Shown: positions 13,217 to 23,291 of the stretch, one piece after another
How positions within the stretch are numbered: the stretch's first letter is position 1
Layout of the letters: each line of letters starts with the position of its first letter
IMG/VR virus record: IMGVR_UViG_3300043395_000560
Coordinates: 1 to 61,729 of that record
Source: a virus
Length of the DNA stretch: 61,729 nucleotides
Reading direction: 5' to 3' (one strand)
Notes under the pieces: model-generated
What the model was told of the DNA's origin: nothing
Seen by the model: the letters and a program-made list of their open reading frames with translations, nothing else
The model's database searches: none
Translations under genes and position numbers: made by a program

Positions 13217-13389
13217 GCGAGTATGACCGTAAGTTTTGCGGTAGCTGCCAGATGCACAAACCACTGGACGGCGGCATGATGAAACAGTTCAGGAACGGAT
13301 CCCGTTGGATCTGTAAGTCATGCGCCGAAAGAACGACCGTCAGCCAGTACACCAGAAAGAAAAAACAAAATGCTCTGTCCGTCGTGTGA
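13213..13389 (+). CDS. Zinc-finger protein (58 aa)
   Basis: Two CxxC pairs ('FCGSCQ' at about 9-12 and 'ICKSCAER' at about 36-39) with a basic tail ('QYTRKKKQ') make a zinc knuckle that could bind nucleic acid. ATGA overlap with the previous gene. Confidence 0.65.
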   Translation: MSEYDRKFCGSCQMHKPLDGGMMKQFRNGSRWICKSCAERTTVSQYTRKKKQNALSVV

Positions 13390-13558
13390 GGAGAAAACCA
13401 AAGTCTTAGAAACTAGACAGTTCTATGACAAAGATGGTGAGTTCTACTACCTTGATCGCAGACGGGAATGCCTGTCCTGCGGAGAGCGGTTCTTCTCGCT
13501 AGAGATCCCGCGCGATGTATGGCGGCAATATGAGAAGGTAGAAAATGAAACCAGTTAA
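13370..13558 (+). CDS. NrdR-like zinc-ribbon protein (62 aa)
   Basis: 'MLCPSCEEKTKVLETR' and 'RRRECLSCGERFFSLE' reproduce the N-terminal zinc ribbon of NrdR, the ribonucleotide-reductase repressor, but the ATP-cone domain is absent. It could compete with host NrdR for promoters; that is speculation. Overlaps its neighbours by 20 and 14 nt. Confidence 0.65.
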   Translation: MLCPSCEEKTKVLETRQFYDKDGEFYYLDRRRECLSCGERFFSLEIPRDVWRQYEKVENETS

Positions 13559-13835
13559 GCAGTATATGGACGAAGTAGCCGGGCTTGGTTGTGTGCTTTG
13601 TCACCATCTCGGGAACGGCTATACCCCCGCTGTCTTGCATCATCCTCGTGACGCTGTGGGCGGGGCGCAGCGGGCGTCTGACTGGCTGGTAATCCCTCTT
13701 TGTCCTGAACACCATGTTGGAAAGTCTGGCTACCACGGACTAGGAAGCAGAGGCTTTTATACACGGTACAGACTCGAAGAGTGGGATCTTATGGCCATGA
13801 CTATTGAGCGCCACCAGAAATCACTGGCGGAGTGA
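13545..13835 (+). CDS. Ref-like HNH nuclease (96 aa)
   Basis: 'CVLCHHLGNGYTPAVLHHPRDAVGG' elements, then 'IPLCPEHHVGKSGYHGLG', match the Ref/RecA-directed nuclease family known from P1: a zinc CxxC, the HH of the HNH core and a C-terminal CxxHH. The domain is complete but compact. Ref-type enzymes cut at displacement loops made by RecA, which would suit the neighbouring ERF system. Its end overlaps the opposing late operon by 15 nt. Confidence 0.8.
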   Translation: MKPVKQYMDEVAGLGCVLCHHLGNGYTPAVLHHPRDAVGGAQRASDWLVIPLCPEHHVGKSGYHGLGSRGFYTRYRLEEWDLMAMTIERHQKSLAE

Positions 13836-16800
13836 CTTCCGTACATCCTCTGCCTGCTTAGCCAAGTCGCCAATCAGCTGCTTCAAGCGGTCAATCTCTT
13901 CCCGCTTCTGCGCGCCGTCCATCGTCTCATCCCGCTGGATAACCTGGATGGCCTGCCGTACCTTTGCCATATCCTTGCTGGTCTTGTCATAGAACTTGGC
14001 CAGCTGGATCTTGTCGCCCTTCTCTTCCAGGATCTGCTGCACCTTCTCTGCCTGACCTAGCTCGGCGTAGTGACGCATATCAGCGTACGCCTGCTCGATA
14101 GTCTTCATGTTCTCGTAGAAGCTGGTCACATATCCAGACTGATTGGCCGGCAGCGTCCGCACGAATCCCAGCGACATCGTATCTGTCCAGTTGTGATCAG
14201 GGTAGGCGCTCTTCGAGAACGGCATCACCGCGTAGTGCGACGTAGCAGAGATGGTTGCACCCATCCAGCCCAGATAAGCCTTGATAGCGTAGTCTGTCTG
14301 TACGGGAGAAACCTCTGTTGCTTCTGGTAGGAATACGTTAGCCACCTGACTGAGTGCCTTTGCCAGCGGGCTGGTGTTGACAGCCACGCGCTCCGCCTTT
14401 GACAGACGCTCCATGCCGGCAGTCTCGATCGGCGCACCTGTGAAGCTGTCCTTGTTAGCGTACAGATCCACCAGCGGTTTGATCATCTGCGGGATCGGGT
14501 TGATGGCAAACGTGTCGGTCAGCATACGCTTCATGCTCTGCTCGAACACGCGACCCTCTGCGCCTTCATCAAACATCTGCTCAGCGATACGCTCAGCAAA
14601 TGTACCCATAGCACCAATCTCAAACGGTTTAGGAATACGGATAGCCGCTTCCATGCCTGGCAGGCGGAACCACCAGAAGTTGTCACGGTCCCACTGCTCA
14701 CGCTTCTTAAACTCGTCATCATCCTTGAACGCCATGTACAGCATCAAAGACGCTAATACAGTAGCGCCGGTAACAATAGAAAACTGTTGGGCTTTTTGCT
14801 TGTCAGTCAGATCTAATGGCTTGCCAGTCACCGAGTTGTACAGCACCCGGCTGGTAGGAATGATGCCATCACGGCCAAGCTTGTACAGACCTTGGATACG
14901 CGCATTCAGGAACGGGATGACCTGTGTTACCAAACGTACTGCCGGCCACGCGCCTTGCATAGAGAAGTCCAGCAGATCACGCGCTTGGAAGGATGCCTCC
15001 AGATGGCTAAGACCTTTTGCCCGCAGCTGCTTGTACAACGCCATACGGTTGGCCGCTTCCGAGCGGTTGCCCAACTCTTGGTAGGCGTCATACATCTTCT
15101 TCAGGCCGTTCTTAATCTTGGCCTCTGTGTTCAAGATGTTGTCAGGATTAACGCCCTGCTTAATCAAGCGCTTTACCTGTCTAGCCTGATCCCCTTCCAT
15201 ATAGGAACCAAAGTTGAAGATCGCGCCACCCGCCAGTGCAGAGATGTAATCAGGATTGCCCTTCTTACTAGCAGCCAAACCTTCCGTCACGTTCTTGCCA
15301 ATGTTCAAACCGATAGGCGATATGGCAGCAGACTGCACAGAATCACGGATCAAGTTACGTACCTTGAACGCAGGGCTGAGTGTCACGCCGTACTGCAAGA
15401 TGTTCTTGAAGTCTCGCGCCATGTCCAGGAACTTGGACTTCGGTCCCATGTATCCGATCGACATGATGGATTCCACTAGCAGCGGATCTATCACCTCATA
15501 GTAGGCAGGGTAGCCATTCATCATGACCTTGACCAAGCCCTTGCCATCAGAGGAGTACAAGCCTGGGCGCAACTCACCTTCGGCATACTTGATGTTGTCT
15601 ACCTCGCCAGCAGGGATAGGCTTGCCACTCTTCCTAGAGTAGACCTGCCCATCTTTCCACTGGAACTGTACCTTCAGGTTTGGATACGCAGCGCCCGCTT
15701 CAGTCGCAGCCTTGATAGTTTCCACCGCCGCATCGTTCTTCATGGACGATGACAGGATGTGGTTCCAGTTGCGCAGCAGGTTCTCCATCAGATCGCCAAA
15801 AGGTTTCTCCCCACCCTTCAGCGCCTTCGAGAAATACTTGTTGGCCAGACCAGATGCCGTACGGATGTCAGCAACCTCACCCTCCTCCACCATCTTGTAG
15901 AACGGGATGTAGTACACGTCTTTCAGGAAGGTGTCGTAGGACTTCTTGTCGATCAGCCCCTGCTGTAACGCTACGTCCAGCACAGACTTGTTCAGCTTGT
16001 TCAGTTCCTTACGGATGTCTTCATAGACCTCTAGTCTGCTCTTGTCGCCGATCTTGCCGGTAGCCAGTTTGTTGCGCTCTTCCACAATCTCTGGAGAGAT
16101 GGACGCAATCCTGCCGCGCTCAACTAATGCCGCATCACGGTTTAATGCCAGCCAGATCAGGAAGCTGTTGACCTCGTTACCAATTGGCTCAAGCGTCTTT
16201 ATCAATCCCTTAGTATCTGGCTTGATATCCAGCGCGCCGTCTGTCAGCTTGACCTGCCCGTAGAACGTCAGGCCTTCTAACGCGCCGTCAACAGTCTTGG
16301 ACATCCGGGCTTTGATATAAGCCAGCGGGCTGTAGTCCTTGATAGTGCGGTACTGGTCTGCGATACCCTGCGCCAACCGCTGGAACGTACGGTCTTTGTA
16401 CGTCTCCATCTTGTCAGCAAACGTCTTGCCTTCAGGGGCAAAGAACGGCTTAAGCTTTTCCAGATAATTAGGATCAACGTGTCCAAATCCTTGTTCTGGT
16501 GTGAGGCCGGGCTTCTTGCCTACGCCCTCAATCTTCTCTGCAACTTTCTTAGCTGCCTTTGATACAAGGCTTGGACCTGCTTTTTCAAACAAAGTACCCT
16601 GCACAGGTTGACCACCAGGCTTCACGCCAAAGCTGTACTGTCTAGAAATGATCTTGTCGCCTACAACATTGACATCTTCATCAAGGATAGATTCTGTCGT
16701 GCGTACCAGCTGATCCAGCGCGGTCAGGTATGGCTTGGTAACGTTCAGGATCTTGCGGATTAACTCCACAAGTTTGTCCATGATGGTCTTCTCGCCCACC

Positions 16801-19800
16801 TTAATGTCACTCAGGAACCGCTGCATGTCCTCGTCAGCGATACCCCATGCCAGCAATTCATCTGGCGATTCCAGCGCGTTGATCTCTCTGCCGTAGACCT
16901 TTTCCATGAACGGCGTTAGTCGGCCAGCGCGAACCTCGGCATTGAAGTGGCGCACAACCTGATTGAAGAGATCGTTTAGCTCTTTGACGATTGGATCTGA
17001 TGACTTTAGTACGCTGATTTGCCCGACCGTAGCAACGTGCAGCAACTCATGCAGGACAGTGATGTACCGCATGCCGGGCGGATAACCATTCTGATTATCC
17101 AAGACAGCAGCACCGTTCAGCGTCATACGAAATACTGGCTGCTTGCCTTCTCCGGCTTTGCCAAAGTCAAAGTCAACTACGCCGCGTGCGTTACGCATCA
17201 TGAATGGGCGATTGTCACCAGAGGCAATCTTGAATTCCATCTTGATGCCGCGCCGAGACATCCCGTTCAGGCGATTAAATACCTTCTGTGCCAAAGCTTG
17301 GGCAAACTTGTTGGGCGCATTGTCTATCGCCCAGCGAGCGACACCCAGCATGTCTTTGCCGGTCAGCTCTTTTTCTATGCGCTCATGCTCTTTGTTTTTG
17401 TTGATGACAAAGGCTTCGCGTTCTTCTGCGCGTTTAGGTTTTTTATCAGTATATAAATTATCAACCCCATTTACTGATAAAGATGCAAGCCTTTGCAAAG
17501 CAACGCTTGGCTTCTCAAGCGTCTCTAATTGAGCATAAAGTTTTTTGAAGGTTCTAGTTAAATTAGCCTTGTCAGAAGGTATTCCTTCAGAGGACATGAC
17601 ATTCGGGCGTTTGCTTGCCTCATCATATTTTCTGTAAAGCTCAACCATTTGCGGCGTTATGCCAACATCTGCAAGCTCGGGTATTACTTCACGAGCTTCT
17701 TTCTCCGCCAACCGCCCGCGCACCTCTTCCTGATCCGGAAAGTACTCTTCCTGTTCTTCAGGAATGTTTGCCACTTCTTCCGGCGCACCTTGGAACCCAG
17801 CCTCTGCCGCCAGTGCAGCAGCCTCTTGCTGACGTTCTTCTGCCGTCATCTGCGGCAGTTCTTTTATCGCCTTCTTCGCCGCCTCTAGCTGTTTGATACG
17901 CTCGTCTATCCGGCTTACTTCTTCGCCCAATAGGCGCTGCTGATTCTGCGCGTCGTACACACGGAATTCACCCTGACGTAGCTGCTCTTTGATGTACTCA
18001 GTAGCATCCTTCTCGTCGAACGTCTCAGACTCTGTTCGCATATTTGGCGGCAGCCAAGCATCCAGCTTGCCGTCGGCCACCATGTCCGCCAGCTCCAGCG
18101 CGACAACGTTTTTGGGCGCCAGATATTTTTTGGCAAAAGATTTCTCTGGGTTGATGTCAATCACATCATCCCGCGTCAGTTTGTTCTTTAAGAAAGTGCC
18201 TAGGTTATATTCCTCACCTCGCGCAGTTCCTAGCTTGCTGGCTTCTTTGGACTTGGCCAGAGATTCTTTCTTTAGTTCTGCAAGTTCTTTGGCTACGTCT
18301 TTCTCTGTGCCGGCAATTTCTTTTTCCAGCGCCGCTTGTTCTGCTGCCTTTGGCGGTTTCTTTTCCCGCAAGTCAGCCATGACGGCATCCATCACTTCAT
18401 CTATCCTGTCTGCCGACAGCGCGCCCGACTCCATCTGCCGACGTAGCTCTACCAACTCAGGACGCACAGGCTGTTGCGCCCGGCGCATCTGATCCATCAG
18501 CAGGTCCATCTTGTATGCCTGCAACTCACGGATCCGCTCCCTGACTTCTGGCGTCTGCCGCTCGCCCTTCAGCGCTGCTATCTCTTGCGTAGCCGTGGCA
18601 AAACTCAGCGGACGCTCCTCTTCAGCAACAGGAGGAACTGGCGCTTCGGGTGGCAGCGTTGCCACCGGCTGCGGTTCATACTTCTTGCGGAACTGTTCTT
18701 CCTCGTAGCGCGCCAGATCCTCACGGGTCATAGCCACCGTGCCATCAGGCAGACCAACAGGACGGAATACGCCCTTGTCTTCCAGCAATAGCGGAGGACC
18801 AGCTTCTGGCTCCGGCTCTGGTGTTGCGGCAAACTGTGATGGGATGGTGGTTGCTGGAGGCACTGCTTCTCTGGGCGCCTGACGCTGTAACAGACCTGCC
18901 GCACCGCCTAGTCCAGCACCGCCTAGCGCGGCCATGGCAGCTGTCTCTCCCAACCCTGCTGTCAGAGATGTCTCCGGCGCCACCTGCGCCATAGCAAGGT
19001 TCTGGAGGAATCTAGCCGGTGTCTCTTCTGCCACCTCACTGACAGCCTCGCCAGCAGCAGCTTTAGCACCGCCGAGGATGCGACCAAGCTCACCTTTCTT
19101 GCCGGCAAATGCTTCTTCCAGCGCTCTTGCACCTGGCAGTCGCTGTGAAAGTATCGATAATCCTGTGGCTCCAACACCATTCAGACGCGCCAATCCCAGC
19201 GCCTGACCAGCCGCTTCTGTTTCGGATACGCCCTTCTTGATGAGTTCTTTGTAGACCTGCTCGTACGTGCCTGCCGCAATGTCTGCGCCCTGCTGGACTG
19301 CGCCTGTACCCACAGCAGCCCTGACCGCAGCTGTTGTGCCGGCCAGCGGGGCAACCAGTCTGGCAGCACCCAAGGATGGGAGCAGCTGTGGCGCTTGCTC
19401 TGCTAGAAAACTTGTCAGCAGGGCAGGATCTCTAAGGGTTTCCGAGAATGCGGTGAAGAAAGCATCCAGCTGCCCCTTCTTCTCAGCCTCTGCAACCTTG
19501 GCCGCACGGGCAGCCTCGCGGGCTTTCAGCCCCGGCGACTTCATAGCCTCTGCTTCTGTGCGGAGTTCTTTGCCGACAGCAGCTAAGCCAGTCTCTTCAC
19601 CCGGCTTCTCATACTCACCACCGACCACGCCCGTAATTTGAGATGGCAGTTGGAGTAGTGATCCAAACCCACCTTTCAATCCTGCATAGATGTCAGTAGC
19701 CGCCTCCCCGAACGTACGCTCAGCAGGCTTGCGCTGTGCCGCAGGAAGGATCTCATTCTCGATGACCCGCGTTATATCTTCCGGTGACATCCCATCCGGA

Positions 19801-19841
19801 AAGTTGACAATACCAACTCCAGAGACGTTTACGCTGGGCAT
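13821..19841 (-). CDS. Very large internal virion protein with HELLH motif (2006 aa)
   Basis: The last gene of the late operon. The N-terminal 350 residues are Ala/Gly-rich with hydrophobic stretches, like ejection proteins. Residues about 350-800 are charged, with coiled-coil and Pro-rich spacers. A zinc-metallopeptidase signature 'VLHELLHVA' is at about 930-937. Around 1480-1500, 'SPAFKVRNLIRDSVQSAA' matches the large-polyvalent-protein C-terminal type (LPD38-like). The size and architecture fit a polyvalent internal virion protein delivered into the cell with the DNA. Enzymatic activity is not proven. Confidence 0.8.
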   Translation of the reverse strand: MPSVNVSGVGIVNFPDGMSPEDITRVIENEILPAAQRKPAERTFGEAATDIYAGLKGGFGSLLQLPSQITGVVGGEYEKPGEETGLAAVGKELRTEAEAMKSPGLKAREAARAAKVAEAEKKGQLDAFFTAFSETLRDPALLTSFLAEQAPQLLPSLGAARLVAPLAGTTAAVRAAVGTGAVQQGADIAAGTYEQVYKELIKKGVSETEAAGQALGLARLNGVGATGLSILSQRLPGARALEEAFAGKKGELGRILGGAKAAAGEAVSEVAEETPARFLQNLAMAQVAPETSLTAGLGETAAMAALGGAGLGGAAGLLQRQAPREAVPPATTIPSQFAATPEPEPEAGPPLLLEDKGVFRPVGLPDGTVAMTREDLARYEEEQFRKKYEPQPVATLPPEAPVPPVAEEERPLSFATATQEIAALKGERQTPEVRERIRELQAYKMDLLMDQMRRAQQPVRPELVELRRQMESGALSADRIDEVMDAVMADLREKKPPKAAEQAALEKEIAGTEKDVAKELAELKKESLAKSKEASKLGTARGEEYNLGTFLKNKLTRDDVIDINPEKSFAKKYLAPKNVVALELADMVADGKLDAWLPPNMRTESETFDEKDATEYIKEQLRQGEFRVYDAQNQQRLLGEEVSRIDERIKQLEAAKKAIKELPQMTAEERQQEAAALAAEAGFQGAPEEVANIPEEQEEYFPDQEEVRGRLAEKEAREVIPELADVGITPQMVELYRKYDEASKRPNVMSSEGIPSDKANLTRTFKKLYAQLETLEKPSVALQRLASLSVNGVDNLYTDKKPKRAEEREAFVINKNKEHERIEKELTGKDMLGVARWAIDNAPNKFAQALAQKVFNRLNGMSRRGIKMEFKIASGDNRPFMMRNARGVVDFDFGKAGEGKQPVFRMTLNGAAVLDNQNGYPPGMRYITVLHELLHVATVGQISVLKSSDPIVKELNDLFNQVVRHFNAEVRAGRLTPFMEKVYGREINALESPDELLAWGIADEDMQRFLSDIKVGEKTIMDKLVELIRKILNVTKPYLTALDQLVRTTESILDEDVNVVGDKIISRQYSFGVKPGGQPVQGTLFEKAGPSLVSKAAKKVAEKIEGVGKKPGLTPEQGFGHVDPNYLEKLKPFFAPEGKTFADKMETYKDRTFQRLAQGIADQYRTIKDYSPLAYIKARMSKTVDGALEGLTFYGQVKLTDGALDIKPDTKGLIKTLEPIGNEVNSFLIWLALNRDAALVERGRIASISPEIVEERNKLATGKIGDKSRLEVYEDIRKELNKLNKSVLDVALQQGLIDKKSYDTFLKDVYYIPFYKMVEEGEVADIRTASGLANKYFSKALKGGEKPFGDLMENLLRNWNHILSSSMKNDAAVETIKAATEAGAAYPNLKVQFQWKDGQVYSRKSGKPIPAGEVDNIKYAEGELRPGLYSSDGKGLVKVMMNGYPAYYEVIDPLLVESIMSIGYMGPKSKFLDMARDFKNILQYGVTLSPAFKVRNLIRDSVQSAAISPIGLNIGKNVTEGLAASKKGNPDYISALAGGAIFNFGSYMEGDQARQVKRLIKQGVNPDNILNTEAKIKNGLKKMYDAYQELGNRSEAANRMALYKQLRAKGLSHLEASFQARDLLDFSMQGAWPAVRLVTQVIPFLNARIQGLYKLGRDGIIPTSRVLYNSVTGKPLDLTDKQKAQQFSIVTGATVLASLMLYMAFKDDDEFKKREQWDRDNFWWFRLPGMEAAIRIPKPFEIGAMGTFAERIAEQMFDEGAEGRVFEQSMKRMLTDTFAINPIPQMIKPLVDLYANKDSFTGAPIETAGMERLSKAERVAVNTSPLAKALSQVANVFLPEATEVSPVQTDYAIKAYLGWMGATISATSHYAVMPFSKSAYPDHNWTDTMSLGFVRTLPANQSGYVTSFYENMKTIEQAYADMRHYAELGQAEKVQQILEEKGDKIQLAKFYDKTSKDMAKVRQAIQVIQRDETMDGAQKREEIDRLKQLIGDLAKQAEDVRKSLRQ

Positions 19842-19849
19842 GTTTATTC

Positions 19850-21751
19850 CTATTGAGTAGGCACTAGACCTTTGCCTGGTACGTAATTATACGTAGCGCC
19901 ACCACCGCTGCTAGCGCCAGCTATGCGTTGAGCTTCCTGCATTTGCTCGCTGGGCGTCTTGCCCATAAATTGAGTATTGCGCTGCACAGCCTCAAGTGCT
20001 TGATTAAGTGTCAGGCCGCCAGTTTTTGCAACGCCTTGGGCCATCATAAAGATATCAACCGGACTCTTGCCGCTTTCTTTAGCAATCCGCTCAATCAACT
20101 TGTACTGCGGTGGGTTTTCATTTTTGATTAAATCAACATTAAACTCAGCCGCTTTTGCCAAGGCAGTCAGTTCTAGCTTGGCGTTCTCAAGACGAATGTT
20201 GTCGATCTTTTCTTGCTGCTTTTGCATTTTAGCAAGCGCCGAATCTGCACGGGTGCGTTTGTACTGATCTTCGGCAACTGTAAGCTCACGCAAATATTGA
20301 TCTAGTTTGTCATCTTGCTCAGCCAGCTTGTCCATTGTAGACATGTACATCATCAAAGATTTCTGACCAGCCCTACTTGCCGTGGCAGCTTCCTCTCCCT
20401 TCCGTGCGCCAAAAACCTCTATGCCAAACATTATCAATGCGTGACCAGCAGCCTTGTCTGCACGATCTTTAAACTTACCGCGCCGAGCTTCAGAATCTTG
20501 GCGAATCTGAGCAAACAGATCTTTATTTACGCCCGCCTTTTCGTAAGCCCTATCTTGCTCTTCTAACGCTTTATCCAGTGTTAATGCTTCCGGTTCTTGG
20601 ATGCCAATGTTGCGCAAGGCCGCAAACATATCTGGCTTAGGCGGGCCTACCTCTGCCTTCTCTACTTTCGGAACTTCCTTCTCTGCTGCTTTAGGCACAG
20701 GCGCTACAGGCGCAGGAGCGGCTTCAGGTTTTTTCGTGGGCGGAGCAATAGGCGGCAACTTGTCAATACCTTCTATTTGCTGGCGTAAACGAGCGGCTTC
20801 AGCGGCCTGCTCATCTGTCATAGGCTTCTGTTCAAAAAAACCGCCTTCTAGTTGTCGCAACTCTTTTTGTTTTGCCTGACGCTCTAATGCCCGAGCAGCA
20901 GATTCCTCTGATGCTTTTTTAAGCTCAGGGGTAATTTTTTGCGGACCAAGGCCGTAGTCCTCCATCACTTGCTGTTCCATCAGGCGCTCAGTAGAAGACT
21001 TGGGTCTTGTTGATTTAGCTGGAGAAATAGGTGGCAGCGTAGATGGTTCTGCCGCAGCTGCTGAAGGCAACGGGATTTGATCTACCAAACTTCTTGCCGC
21101 TGGTCCTGCCCTCAAACTACGCATAGTAGATTGCAGTTCAGCAATATCTTTCTGAATGCGAACTTTGTCTAAGCCTTCTGCTTGACGTTCTGCCGCAGTC
21201 AGCTGTGCCAGCTGTTCTGCAAGGATGGCAAACTTGTCATCGGGAGTGTAGTTGCGCTTAAATGATTTGCTGCTTGCCCAGTTGGGATCAACAACATCAA
21301 TAATCCCTGCGCCGCCGCCACCTGCATAACCAACAACGCCGCCGTCAGCGTAATCGTCTATATCCCCACCGTCTGCAAACGCAACTATCCCGCCGCCCGC
21401 CATTTCTTCTGGTAAGCCCGAAGGTAGTGCTGCTATGCCTGTTGGTTGCCTGCTACTAGAAGGGATTACGTTGCCAAATCGATCTCGCTCAACGCCAGTG
21501 CGAATAGCTTGCCCAGAACCAGAAGTAACTGCGTTACCAAAACGGTCACGCAAAACATTGGCGCCCATAACCTCGTCTGCCACGGTCTGCTGCGGTGGCT
21601 GCATGTTCTGCTTCTGGATGCGGTCGATCATCATCCCGGCCATCACAGCCTTGGTCGGGTCTATCAAACCCATCTGCGCCATCTTCTGCAACTGCGGCTT
21701 GCTGTACTTTGTTGCCAGTGACTGTATCTCTTGGATGCCGGGGATAGCCAT
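19850..21751 (-). CDS. Internal virion protein (633 aa)
   Basis: Starts MAIPGIQEIQSLATKYSKPQ. A helical start; a 'GGGIVAFADGGDIDDYADGG' Gly-rich segment at about 125-145; a long Pro/Ala/Lys linker; then a charged coiled-coil C-terminal half ('QQEKIDNIRLENAKLE'). This arrangement recurs in podovirus internal or ejection proteins. It lies between two other large virion genes. No enzymatic motif seen. Confidence 0.7.
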   Translation of the reverse strand: MAIPGIQEIQSLATKYSKPQLQKMAQMGLIDPTKAVMAGMMIDRIQKQNMQPPQQTVADEVMGANVLRDRFGNAVTSGSGQAIRTGVERDRFGNVIPSSSRQPTGIAALPSGLPEEMAGGGIVAFADGGDIDDYADGGVVGYAGGGGAGIIDVVDPNWASSKSFKRNYTPDDKFAILAEQLAQLTAAERQAEGLDKVRIQKDIAELQSTMRSLRAGPAARSLVDQIPLPSAAAAEPSTLPPISPAKSTRPKSSTERLMEQQVMEDYGLGPQKITPELKKASEESAARALERQAKQKELRQLEGGFFEQKPMTDEQAAEAARLRQQIEGIDKLPPIAPPTKKPEAAPAPVAPVPKAAEKEVPKVEKAEVGPPKPDMFAALRNIGIQEPEALTLDKALEEQDRAYEKAGVNKDLFAQIRQDSEARRGKFKDRADKAAGHALIMFGIEVFGARKGEEAATASRAGQKSLMMYMSTMDKLAEQDDKLDQYLRELTVAEDQYKRTRADSALAKMQKQQEKIDNIRLENAKLELTALAKAAEFNVDLIKNENPPQYKLIERIAKESGKSPVDIFMMAQGVAKTGGLTLNQALEAVQRNTQFMGKTPSEQMQEAQRIAGASSGGGATYNYVPGKGLVPTQ

Positions 21752-21754
21752 TTC

Positions 21755-22804
21755 TTACCTCGTCATGTTGTATAGCGCCAAGTCTGTCAGACCACCCTTG
21801 GCAAACGGCAATGGAATGCCAGCCATTTTGCTGCCTGCATAAATACTTGCCAAGCTTCCTAACTGTGCCATAGGAGACGCTGGTGCTTTGTAAATACTTT
21901 CCGTACTGGTCATCGGCATACCGCGCGCCATCTCCATGAGATATTGCGCCTGCTGGTACGGGAATTTTTTCTGCATCAAGAAGTCTTGGTAATCCTGCTC
22001 CAACTTCTTCTGTTGCAACGCCTGACGCTCTGCACCCGCCGCCGCCTGCAAACCAATAATGTCTTTGGCCTGACCAAACTGCGTCTGACCTAACTGACCT
22101 AACTGTTGCGCACCCTGCAACGCGGTCTGCATACCTAACTGAGAAGCCTGCAAACGACGTGCTTGTTCTGTTTGGAACTGCTGTGCTGCCTGCTCATAAG
22201 CAGCCTGAGATCCCCGTGCCTGTATGTCGCCCATCTGCTGCATCAAGTTGCGGTTGGCTTCTGCTTCCATGATAGCTTGCCGGGATCCGCCGTATGCGCC
22301 TGCCCGTGATGCTTGGAAACCACGCTGCGTACGATCAATAGCCGCCTGCCGCGCTGCCTCACGCTTGCCAATATCCACCACGTTCTGCATGTAAGGCGAC
22401 ATATAAGAAGCCGCCATACCGGGCGCTGTGAATGATGGGCCAGCAAGTAAAGATGGGTTGTACGCCCCCGCCAATCCTGCCTGCGCTGCGCCTCCTGCAA
22501 ACTGCGCCGCCGGATTTACATACGGAGAAACCGCAAGGTTTGCTGTTGCCTGCTGCGCTTGCAGCTGCATAGGATCAAAGGCAGCTATACGTTGATACTG
22601 ATACGGCTGATAAGGCTGTTGTGCCAGCGCCGCAGCACCACCCAGAACACCAGAAACTATTGGTTGAACCTCTGGAGCATACGAAAGCGATGTCTGCGTG
22701 ACCGCACTGGGAGTGCTAGAAACATCGCCGCTGCTGCCGCCATCGCAGTTATACAGACGAATACCATCGGCAGAATAGCCGTTAAATTTGTTTGGTATTA
22801 GCAT
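21755..22804 (-). CDS. Internal virion protein (349 aa)
   Basis: Starts MLIPNKFNGYSADGIRLYNC. Gln/Ala-rich helical body with repeated 'QQ' and 'GAQQLGQLGQTQFGQ', suggesting a coiled-coil oligomer, and a C-terminal 'PFAKGGLTDLAL' Gly motif shared in style with the other virion proteins. Overlaps the upstream gene by 23 nt. Confidence 0.65.
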   Translation of the reverse strand: MLIPNKFNGYSADGIRLYNCDGGSSGDVSSTPSAVTQTSLSYAPEVQPIVSGVLGGAAALAQQPYQPYQYQRIAAFDPMQLQAQQATANLAVSPYVNPAAQFAGGAAQAGLAGAYNPSLLAGPSFTAPGMAASYMSPYMQNVVDIGKREAARQAAIDRTQRGFQASRAGAYGGSRQAIMEAEANRNLMQQMGDIQARGSQAAYEQAAQQFQTEQARRLQASQLGMQTALQGAQQLGQLGQTQFGQAKDIIGLQAAAGAERQALQQKKLEQDYQDFLMQKKFPYQQAQYLMEMARGMPMTSTESIYKAPASPMAQLGSLASIYAGSKMAGIPLPFAKGGLTDLALYNMTR

Positions 22805-23291
22805 CTCTTGCCTCGCATTCTTTTTTCAAATTTCCCAAGTACTGGTCAAAAGTTTCTTCATGCGCCCATCGACGAATAGCTGGGCCTATTTTGTTTGCCC
22901 ACTCCATCCCGCCAACAATAAACGCAGAAGCAGACAAGAGATCGATATATGCACCACGCAAAATAAACGCTATCGACCTGTCTTTCTCATCACCCTCACG
23001 TTCCAACTTGTTTGCTATATGCCAATTGATGATGGCATTAACTAACGTACTGTGTAACAACACTATGTTTTTTGTATAAAAAGGATCTGTAGGTAATACG
23101 ACCAGCAAATCCCAAAACACAGAGTTTATTTCATCGTCTGTTATTGGTTTGTCTCTATCAACCAAATCATCCCAAACGTGTAACGCCCTAAATACCCGCA
23201 CTACAAACTGGATTGCCTCGGCATTGTTTAATAAAAAATCTCCAAACAACGGCACATACTTATCTAGCCGATTAAATTCTGGCGTATTCAT
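22782..23291 (-). CDS. All-helical protein with DDxxD-like motif (169 aa)
   Basis: Starts MNTPEFNRLDKYVPLFGDFL; predicted all-alpha. 'FRALHVWDDLVDRDKPITDDE' near residues 35-55 looks like the Asp-rich metal site of isoprenoid-synthase-fold enzymes, without other family motifs that I can see. It overlaps virion genes on both sides. It could be an assembly factor that only resembles the motif. Confidence 0.55.
   Translation of the reverse strand: MNTPEFNRLDKYVPLFGDFLLNNAEAIQFVVRVFRALHVWDDLVDRDKPITDDEINSVFWDLLVVLPTDPFYTKNIVLLHSTLVNAIINWHIANKLEREGDEKDRSIAFILRGAYIDLLSASAFIVGGMEWANKIGPAIRRWAHEETFDQYLGNLKKECEARDANTKQI

Noticed and set aside
18651-18664. TGGCAGCGTTGCCA as a third operator (also TGGCAACGTTACCA at 48931)
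   Set aside because: One mismatch each and well inside coding sequence; probably chance codon usage.
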